Assembly (NCBI GenBank): GCA_002747015.1
Contig: NVXI01000002.1
Coordinates: 171,068 to 232,875 of the forward strand
Direction of reading: 5' to 3'
From: Zetaproteobacteria bacterium
GTDB lineage: Bacteria > Pseudomonadota > Alphaproteobacteria > Micavibrionales > Micavibrionaceae
DNA: 61,808 bases
The notes beneath the pieces are model-generated. The model searched no databases and had not been told where the DNA came from. It was given only the letters and a program-made list of their open reading frames with translations. Below, one piece after another: positions 55,604 through 61,808 of the stretch. The position numbers and the translations under genes were made by a program. Numbering within the stretch: position 1 is the first letter of the stretch; each line of letters begins with the position of its first letter.

Positions 55604-56533
55604 TTATTTCTTTATATTACGCAGAATATCCTTCGCATCAAAGGCGTAAACCCGGCTGCAAAATTCACATACCATCTCTATACTGCCATCAATGCTCATA
55701 TGATGAACATCTTCCTCTCCCATAGAATATAATATATTTTTGACGCGCTCTGAATCACACCGGCAGCCCTTTTTAACATCCTGAGGATCATTTGCGCGAA
55801 CGCCTTCCTCATGAAATAATCGCATAAGCAGATCATTTGCGCTCAACGATGTATCAAGGAATTCACCCTCTGTACAGCTATCCAGTAAAATCATCGCGCG
55901 ACGCCAATCATCTTCATCCAAATTGCCAAAACCGGCCTGAATATTCGCTTCATCTTCTGGCATATGCTGTAACATTATTGCACCGGCGCGCCATTTACCA
56001 TCACGCCTGCCAACGGCCATTTTAATGCCCGTACCAATTTGTTCCGATTGCGCAAAATAATGTTGCACACAATCTACCATAGACGCGCCTTTAAGCTCAA
56101 CAATACCTTGATAACGCTCCGTGTGTTTCCCTTGGTCAACGGTAAAAACGAGATATCCTTTTCCTAGATATTGCGCAAGATGGTTTTGCGAGCTTTCCAT
56201 TGTTTTAAGCGCCGATATCTGCTCTCTTGAACTTTGAAACCGCTCTGTATCAAAGGTTGCGCAAGCACGAACAATCCCCGCGCTGGTTACATCACAGACC
56301 AGCATTTTTAGCGGCCCATCACCTTGAACCTGTAGGGTAAATATCCCTTCATATTTCAACATAGATGACAGAGCCAGCGATAAAACAATTGTTTCCGCAA
56401 CTAAATGGGCAATGGGCAATGGATAGTCATGCGCATCAAGTATCTCATCTAAAACACTGCCCAGCCTAACTACTCGTCCTCTGATATACGATGTTTCAAG
56501 TTGAAATATTTGAAAAAAATTATCTTTGCCCAT
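55604..56533 (-). CDS. hslO: Redox-regulated chaperone Hsp33
   Basis: A 309-residue Hsp33. The N-terminal region RGRVVRLGSVLDEILDAHDY leads to a C-terminal zinc switch: CRC in VKKGCRCDSERVKNILYS and CEFC in SIEMVCEFCSRVYAF, four Cys that bind zinc when reduced. Oxidation unfolds the region and activates the holdase. The length is slightly longer than E. coli. Neighbours are an ABC-2 permease upstream and a lipoprotein downstream. Confidence 0.96.
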   Translation of the reverse strand: MGKDNFFQIFQLETSYIRGRVVRLGSVLDEILDAHDYPLPIAHLVAETIVLSLALSSMLKYEGIFTLQVQGDGPLKMLVCDVTSAGIVRACATFDTERFQSSREQISALKTMESSQNHLAQYLGKGYLVFTVDQGKHTERYQGIVELKGASMVDCVQHYFAQSEQIGTGIKMAVGRRDGKWRAGAIMLQHMPEDEANIQAGFGNLDEDDWRRAMILLDSCTEGEFLDTSLSANDLLMRLFHEEGVRANDPQDVKKGCRCDSERVKNILYSMGEEDVHHMSIDGSIEMVCEFCSRVYAFDAKDILRNIKK

Positions 56534-56556
56534 CTATTTATTCTCTACACAACTTT

Positions 56557-57357
56557 CTATGATTTTATTTTATACCCAGTTTTTATCATCCAATAAGACA
56601 GAGATATCAACCCAATATTACACAATGATAGTAAAATCACCCCTATAATAATACTTCCATCAGCTTGTCCGATAAAACCATAACGAAAACCATCAATCAT
56701 ATAGAAGAATGGATTGAACCGTGCGATATTTTGCCAAATATCCGGCAGCACATCTATATTATAGAACGTACCAGACAAAAACGTCATCGGGGTAACGACA
56801 AAATTCGTTACGGCCGCAATATGATCAAAACGATCTGACCATATACCCGCAGCAATCCCAAGGTTCCCTAGCATCAGAGTTCCTAAGAATGCAAAAGTGA
56901 GTATCGCAGACCACGAATATATTTGTATCGGTGCAAAGATGCTCAACGCTATTGTTGTGCACAACCCTACAGTTAAACCACGGACAACCGCTCCAACGGC
57001 ATAACCTGTATATATTTCCATCGCCGATAATGGTGGCATAAGAACATCAACGATATTCCCCTGCACTTTTGAAATAACCAGCGAAGATGATGTATTCGCA
57101 AACGCATTCTGCACCATGGTCATCATAATCAGTCCGGGTGCAAGAAACGCCAAAAATGATATGCCATTGATTTCACGGTTCACTCCACCAAATGCAAGTG
57201 AAAAAACAGTATAGAACATCAATGTTGTTACCATCGGGGCGATAATCGTTTGCGTATAAACATTCAAAAACCTGAGAACCTCACGTTTGATTAAGGTCCA
57301 CAGGCCTATTTTGTTAATACCTTTAATTTTTCGTTCGCATGGGAATTGATTTATCAT
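56557..57357 (-). CDS. ABC-2 type transporter permease (YadH-like)
   Basis: About 266 residues. ATG at 57357 is preferred because the longer frame to 57423 would overlap the start of divergent recX; neither has a strong ribosome site. It has about six membrane helices and the ABC-2 motif NIVDVLMPPLSAMEIYTGYA, then AVTNFVVTPMTFLSGTFYNI and DVLPDIWQNIARFNPFFYMI. The matching ATPase is not adjacent, so the partner must be encoded elsewhere. Substrate unknown. Confidence 0.9.
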   Translation of the reverse strand: MINQFPCERKIKGINKIGLWTLIKREVLRFLNVYTQTIIAPMVTTLMFYTVFSLAFGGVNREINGISFLAFLAPGLIMMTMVQNAFANTSSSLVISKVQGNIVDVLMPPLSAMEIYTGYAVGAVVRGLTVGLCTTIALSIFAPIQIYSWSAILTFAFLGTLMLGNLGIAAGIWSDRFDHIAAVTNFVVTPMTFLSGTFYNIDVLPDIWQNIARFNPFFYMIDGFRYGFIGQADGSIIIGVILLSLCNIGLISLSYWMIKTGYKIKS

Positions 57358-57395
57358 GAATATATCTGCAACACTGTTTATATGGAGTTTTAAAT

Positions 57396-58040
57396 ATGGT
57401 TCAGCATAAATCAGATCAAACAAAGATCAAACCACAAAAGCGCGCAAGTAAACAAAATTACACAAATGCAAAGCAACATGAGAAACGCCCCCCGAGGAAA
57501 ATAAGCGAGACCTACCTTCATAATGCAGGACTGTATTACTTGGAACGCTTTGCCGCAAGTAAGAAGCATTTCATCTTTGTCCTGACACGTAAGGTCAAGC
57601 GCTCTTGTATGCACCACACAGACCAAGACTATGATACGTGTTGTGCAATGGTTAACGTCATTGCCGATAAGTTTGAGCGCACTGGCCTTCTCGATGATAA
57701 TCTCTATACAAGTGGCCTAGTTTCCTCATTGCGCCGCAAAGGGAAGTCACGCAACGCAATCATTAGCAAGATGCACATGAAGGGCATTGCGCCAGAAAAA
57801 ACACTCGAAGCACTCGAAACCCTTGATAATGAGCAACATGACAATACACAAGATGCAGAAATAAAAGCGGCTCTACGTCTGGCCAAGAAAAAGAAGCTCG
57901 GGCCCTACTTCATTGATAAAGAAGCAAACATAAAGAAAGCACTTGGGGTTTTTGCCCGCGCAGGGTTTTCTTACCAAATTGCAAAATCAGTTCTAGATAT
58001 GGATGATGACGATATTCATGATATGGATCATTACCTCTAG
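57396..58040 (+). CDS. recX: RecX family regulatory protein
   Basis: A 214-residue RecX, which inhibits RecA filaments. A basic N-terminal extension of about 40 residues is followed by YLHNAGLYYLERFAASKKHF, then VLTRKVKRSC, DKFERTGLLDDNLYTSGLVS, LRRKGKSRNAIISKMHMKGI and KKALGVFARAGFSYQIAKSV, the repeated three-helix units of the family. It is divergent from the ABC-2 permease; recA is not in the window. Confidence 0.9.
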   Translation: MVQHKSDQTKIKPQKRASKQNYTNAKQHEKRPPRKISETYLHNAGLYYLERFAASKKHFIFVLTRKVKRSCMHHTDQDYDTCCAMVNVIADKFERTGLLDDNLYTSGLVSSLRRKGKSRNAIISKMHMKGIAPEKTLEALETLDNEQHDNTQDAEIKAALRLAKKKKLGPYFIDKEANIKKALGVFARAGFSYQIAKSVLDMDDDDIHDMDHYL

Positions 58041-58067
58041 GGCACTAAAACCATTTACGATTTTGAT

Positions 58068-60638
58068 CTAAACCTCAACATTACCTGTGACCTTATTCTC
58101 TTTCTTAATCACCCGCTCACTTGGGAATAAAAGTGTAACGGTTGTCCCTATTGATTTTTCAGAGAGTATTTCTATGCAACCACCATGTATCCCCATGATA
58201 GCTTGCGCCAATGGCAGACCAAGTCCAACGCCGGTTCCTGAACGATCTAACGCATTGTCAATTTGACCAAAGGGAGATAATGCCTTACGAATTTCACGCT
58301 CACTCATACCGATCCCAGTGTCTGTAATCGATAAACGGAATGCACCATCAATATCATAATTGGAAAATAACGTGATACGTCCATCCTTGGGCGTATATTT
58401 AATCGCATTTGTATAAATATTACTAATCACCTGCTTAATCGATAACTCTTCTCCCAAGATATGGGGCATATTTTTAGCTTCATTCATCAAAATTATATGC
58501 TTATCCTGCACACGAGAAGCATAGAGTTCAATGCAAGTATGCAAGACATTTTCACTTGAAAATTCGCTTTCATTCAATTCACGATCACCTGATTCAATCT
58601 TAGAAATATCAAGAATTTCATTAATAATTTTCAAAAGCCCTTCACCACTTTTATGAATATCTGTAACGTATTCCTTATACATATCCTGCCCCAAGGGGCC
58701 CATAACCTCATTCTTCATAATATCAGAGAAGCCAATAATTGCGTTTAGTGGAGTCCTTAATTCATGGCTCATATTTGCTATAAATTCAGTTTTGGCACGG
58801 TTTGCCATATCCGATTGCATCTTTGCCTCTAAAAGAGCAATATCAGCTTTCTTACGCTGTGTAATATCCTCCATAGAGCCCTCATAATAGAGGTCATTAC
58901 CCTGTTCGTCCTTAACCAAGCGGATATTCTCACGCACCCATATTTTATCGCCATCTTTGGTTAGAACCTCTGTTTCATAGCCAAAAATTTGTCCTTGCAC
59001 CTTCAAGGTCTCCATAAAATTTTCACGTTCAACTTTGTCAGGATAGACAAAGCCATGTGCATTTTTAATGATGCGCAACATATCAACAGAGCTCTCATAC
59101 CCCAAAACCCTTGCCATCGCAGGGTTTGCGCTCAAATATATACCTTCTGGGGTCAACTGATACAGCCCACCAGCCGCATTCTCAACAATCATGCGGTATT
59201 TCTTTTCCGCTTCTGCCAACGCGCGCTCTGCTCTGCGACGTTCTTCAACATCCGTGATTGTACCGACAACACGCAAATTATTATTCCTGTCACGGCGGAT
59301 CATAGAAATGGAAAGCTCGACCGCTCTAAATGTCCCGTCAGAAATACGCAACCGTGTGAATGTGTTATAAGCCTGTTTTTTCCCTTTAATAAATAGGTCA
59401 TAATCATGGCGCTGTTTTTCTTGATCGTCGGGGTAGAGTATTGAAAATAAATTACTGCCCTTTGAACGTTCAATCTCAAAACCTGTGATGTGCTGCCATG
59501 CTGCACTCAAAAACAGTACGGTTCCGTCTGTATCAGTTTCAAAGATAACATCACGCACCGAATCAATAATGGCTCTGTTATCTTTCTCGGCAACGGCAAG
59601 TGCACTATTAAGCCTCTCTCTCTCACTAACCTCCGAAAGAAGCTCATAGTTTTTTTGCTCCAAAGCCGAATTCATCCGTGCCAACTTCTTTGATTGTCTA
59701 TGATTATTACGAATAAATAACGTACCAACAACCGTTAGAACACTCCCAAAAAACAAAATGATATAAGGCACTTTTTCAAGTAAAAGAACATTTTCTTCCT
59801 TTGTAAACTCAAGCAGTACCTGCCATTCACTATCACCAACAAAGAAACTATAATTTTGTTTTATTTCTTCTACCTGCCCCTCACCTTTCACATCACGATC
59901 CATATGATATATCCGGTTACCCGCATCCAGATCGCGAATAGTCAGTCTTGATACCGCATTATTATCTGATATAATACTCTGATCAAAAATCATAGATGCA
60001 CGGCTAACGCCAATTACAACACCTTTAAGAGAGTTATTCGCCTTTACTGTTTTTACAAATGCGAACGAACGAGACATTATCAAAGGCTCCTTCTTTTCCT
60101 GCCCATAATCCATGCCATTAAAATCTGAAATGATACGCAGATCGTCATCTTTTAGAATCTTATCATTAATCAACCTCATGATAAACTTTTGATCCGGAAC
60201 CAGATGATACCGTGGCTTCACGGCCTTATCCTTATAGTACATTTCAGAGATCGTCTCATAATGCCAATTCCCAGGACTCTCTTCGAATAGCCATATAATT
60301 TGATCAAAATGACTTAAATCTGGAATATTACGTTGAATTTGTAAGATCAATGCATCTTTATCACTATTGTCTGATAACAATATAATGCTTGTAATCAGAC
60401 GCATCACATTTTCAAGGCTGGAGACACCCTCAACCAGTTCTCTACCGGCCTCTTGTGACGTGCGTTTATACTGCTCTACTGACATTCCGTTAATAAAATA
60501 ACTGAACACCAAAAAGGCCGTAACGGTAATAATTATACCATTTATAAGAACCATCGCCTGTGCCAAACCAGAGTTAAGCCATAACAACTTTTCTTTTTTA
60601 TTCGGCTTATTGCGCCGTTTGCCTTTTGCTCTATTCAT
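58068..60638 (-). CDS. PAS-domain hybrid-less sensor histidine kinase
   Basis: An 856-residue membrane sensor. One helix near residues 29-49 and a second near 290-310 bracket a periplasmic sensor of about 240 residues. Two PAS/PAC domains follow (ending VVGTITDVEERRRAERALAE and YEGSMEDITQRKKADIALLE), then HisKA with His625 (ANMSHELRTPLNAIIGFSDI) and HATPase (NAIKYTPKDGR; DTGIGMSEREI; GTGVGLGLPLAQAIMGIHGG). No receiver domain or neighbouring response regulator is in the window. It is convergent with recX. Confidence 0.94.
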   Translation of the reverse strand: MNRAKGKRRNKPNKKEKLLWLNSGLAQAMVLINGIIITVTAFLVFSYFINGMSVEQYKRTSQEAGRELVEGVSSLENVMRLITSIILLSDNSDKDALILQIQRNIPDLSHFDQIIWLFEESPGNWHYETISEMYYKDKAVKPRYHLVPDQKFIMRLINDKILKDDDLRIISDFNGMDYGQEKKEPLIMSRSFAFVKTVKANNSLKGVVIGVSRASMIFDQSIISDNNAVSRLTIRDLDAGNRIYHMDRDVKGEGQVEEIKQNYSFFVGDSEWQVLLEFTKEENVLLLEKVPYIILFFGSVLTVVGTLFIRNNHRQSKKLARMNSALEQKNYELLSEVSERERLNSALAVAEKDNRAIIDSVRDVIFETDTDGTVLFLSAAWQHITGFEIERSKGSNLFSILYPDDQEKQRHDYDLFIKGKKQAYNTFTRLRISDGTFRAVELSISMIRRDRNNNLRVVGTITDVEERRRAERALAEAEKKYRMIVENAAGGLYQLTPEGIYLSANPAMARVLGYESSVDMLRIIKNAHGFVYPDKVERENFMETLKVQGQIFGYETEVLTKDGDKIWVRENIRLVKDEQGNDLYYEGSMEDITQRKKADIALLEAKMQSDMANRAKTEFIANMSHELRTPLNAIIGFSDIMKNEVMGPLGQDMYKEYVTDIHKSGEGLLKIINEILDISKIESGDRELNESEFSSENVLHTCIELYASRVQDKHIILMNEAKNMPHILGEELSIKQVISNIYTNAIKYTPKDGRITLFSNYDIDGAFRLSITDTGIGMSEREIRKALSPFGQIDNALDRSGTGVGLGLPLAQAIMGIHGGCIEILSEKSIGTTVTLLFPSERVIKKENKVTGNVEV

Positions 60639-60809
60639 AATAAGATCAAGGTTCTTTTAATTGAAATTCACACACACTTCATTCTACATGAAATGACAAC
60701 AGACACCACATGTAACTTGAGCCAGAGCCATTAAAACCCTGCAAATTCCCCAAGGTTTCAAAAAAAATGCACATAAACAAATCATGGTTGCGCGCCATGC
60801 CCTTACCTT

Positions 60810-61808
60810 TTAAGCGGGCAACCTTATGTGAACAGCAAGGCCGCCATGTGCACTTTGTTCCAGCCACATCTTGCCACCATGCGTATGCACAATATCCATA
60901 GAAATCGGCAAGCCCAGCCCAACACCACCAGTGTTTGCATTACGTGAGCTATCTACGCGATAAAATGGACGAAAGACCTCTTCAAACTTATCCTCGTCAA
61001 TCCCTGGGCCATTATCTTCAATAACAATATGAATTTCATCATCCCCTATGCGCTCAAGCGTTACCCAAATAAAATCAGCATATTTAGCAGCATTACTTAA
61101 TATATTATTGAGACAACGTTTAAATGCCACCGGACGTAACGGAATAGATGCAGATACAAAGTTCAGATTTAGGTCAACATCACACCCTTGCCTTTTAGTC
61201 GATATTGTTACGTCCCGAAGCATCTCGGTGATATCCGTAATCACAGTAATTTCACGACCATCTCCACGTACAAAATTCAGATAACCCTCAATCATTTTTT
61301 CCATGTCATTGATATCATTTTTAATATCATAGATATCCGGGCTATCCCCCATCATCGCAACTTGTAACTTTAAACGCGTTATCGGTGTCCTTAAATCATG
61401 GGAAACCCCTGCCAGCATATCTGTACGTTGGGTTATCTGCCGCTGTAATCTCGTTTTCATATCAAGGAAGGCTTGCCCCGCCTGACGCACCTCTCTTGCG
61501 CCTTCCACCTTAAAATTTACAACCTTCTGCCCTTTACCAAAACGCTCTGCTGCTATTGCCAAACGTCTTATTGGGCGGATTTGATTGCGCATAAATAAAA
61601 TTGAAATAACCAATAATATCGTCGATGCAAAAAACACCCAAATCAAGAATATATAAGTCGTTGAAGAAAATAACCGGCGTTGCGGCAATGAAACATTCAA
61701 AACGCCTCCTGCAAGTTGCACCCGTACCTCGGTCCATTTCTCTTGAAAATCAACATCAACAGTAAAAGGTCTGCCTAATGTGCCATTTAACTCATGCACC
61801 AATGCTTT
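60810..61808 (-). CDS. EnvZ-like sensor histidine kinase (5' end beyond right edge)
   Basis: The reading frame stays open to the window edge, so the N-terminus is missing; the TTG at 61802 is probably internal. The visible part (about 332 residues) has one membrane helix (YIFLIWVFFASTILLVISIL), a HAMP domain (RNQIRPIRRLAIAAERFGKG), HisKA with AGVSHDLRTPITRLKLQVAM, and HATPase motifs NNILSNAAKYADF, DNGPGIDEDKF, FRPFYRVDSSRN and TGGVGLGLPISMDIVHTHGG. The pattern fits the EnvZ class, which usually pairs with OmpR; the partner would lie beyond the edge. Confidence 0.93.
   Translation of the reverse strand, partial: KALVHELNGTLGRPFTVDVDFQEKWTEVRVQLAGGVLNVSLPQRRLFSSTTYIFLIWVFFASTILLVISILFMRNQIRPIRRLAIAAERFGKGQKVVNFKVEGAREVRQAGQAFLDMKTRLQRQITQRTDMLAGVSHDLRTPITRLKLQVAMMGDSPDIYDIKNDINDMEKMIEGYLNFVRGDGREITVITDITEMLRDVTISTKRQGCDVDLNLNFVSASIPLRPVAFKRCLNNILSNAAKYADFIWVTLERIGDDEIHIVIEDNGPGIDEDKFEEVFRPFYRVDSSRNANTGGVGLGLPISMDIVHTHGGKMWLEQSAHGGLAVHIRLPA

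Noticed and set aside
60783..60799. Hairpin CATGG-TTGCGCG-CCATG after the EnvZ-like kinase
   Set aside because: A short stem with the nearest T run about 15 bases away; not convincing as an intrinsic terminator.
60679..60867. 62-codon minus-strand ORF between the two sensor kinases
   Set aside because: It overlaps the end of the EnvZ-like kinase in another frame and lacks protein-like composition.

Overview
The window looks like chromosomal DNA of a free-living, AT-rich alphaproteobacterium; the order cannot be fixed from sequence alone. Supporting signs are the block YceD(DUF177)-rpmF-plsX-fabH-ihfA-merR-tRNA-Pro, the ubiquinol-cytochrome c chaperone beside bamE, a DUF6898 protein, an LdtR/PetP-type MarR regulator divergent from hemB, DUF465-purE-purK, fumC followed by a ribbon-helix-helix protein, and a phaR-linked PHB locus. 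Almost everything is ordinary, densely packed core genome. I see no insertion sequence, prophage, CRISPR array, rRNA or large repeat.

Layout. 1-4.6 kb: minus-strand part of a Tad/Flp pilus locus (two Flp pilins, CpaB, CpaC secretin, a small lipoprotein, and a TadG-like protein cut by the left edge). 4.9-7.9 kb: an unrecognised 490-residue protein, a short gene remnant, and a class III CoA-transferase. 8.0-13.0 kb: tRNA-Pro(GGG), MerR, IHF-alpha, FabH, PlsX, L32, YceD and a cytochrome bc1 chaperone, all on the minus strand. 13.0-20.9 kb: bamE on plus, then a minus-strand series LdtR-like, DUF6898, rpiB, glyA, nrdR, ribD, ribE, ribB, ribH, nusB and a FliL-like protein, with stop/start overlaps at ribE/ribB and ribH/nusB. 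21-27.2 kb: hemB, motAB, then recO-parC on minus. 27.3-29.7 kb: a three-gene plus-strand operon (Ldh-type dehydrogenase, aspartate-dehydrogenase-like protein, histidine phosphatase) with no obvious pathway. 29.7-33.5 kb: folK-folP, then two cell-wall genes (DUF882 and L,D-transpeptidase). 33.5-37.7 kb: ilvD, two PH-domain membrane proteins, and a phosphofructokinase. 37.9-41.5 kb: DUF465-purE-purK-fumC-RHH. 41.5-48.4 kb: AsmA-like protein and a PHB locus (phaB, phaA, a compact phaC, divergent phaR). 48.5-53.4 kb: a secreted coiled-coil protein, prfB with a programmed +1 frameshift, a DJ-1/PfpI protein without its cysteine, and an OmpA-family lipoprotein. 53.5-61.8 kb: trkH, a lipoprotein, hslO, an ABC-2 permease, recX and two sensor kinases, the last cut by the right edge.

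Biology suggested: motile by flagella (MotAB), able to make Tad pili, storing polyhydroxybutyrate, synthesising riboflavin, folate, haem, purines and branched-chain amino acids, and using 3-3 peptidoglycan cross-links. The points most worth a second look are the Ldh/AspDH/phosphatase operon, the orphan 490-residue protein, the compact PhaC, the RibB with a degraded GTP cyclohydrolase II domain, the PfpI protein lacking its nucleophile, the mixed phosphofructokinase signature, and the prfB recoding site, which hides the true start from simple ORF calling. I found no clear evidence for a wholly new system. Promoter calls were made by eye from -35/-10 matches and are tentative.
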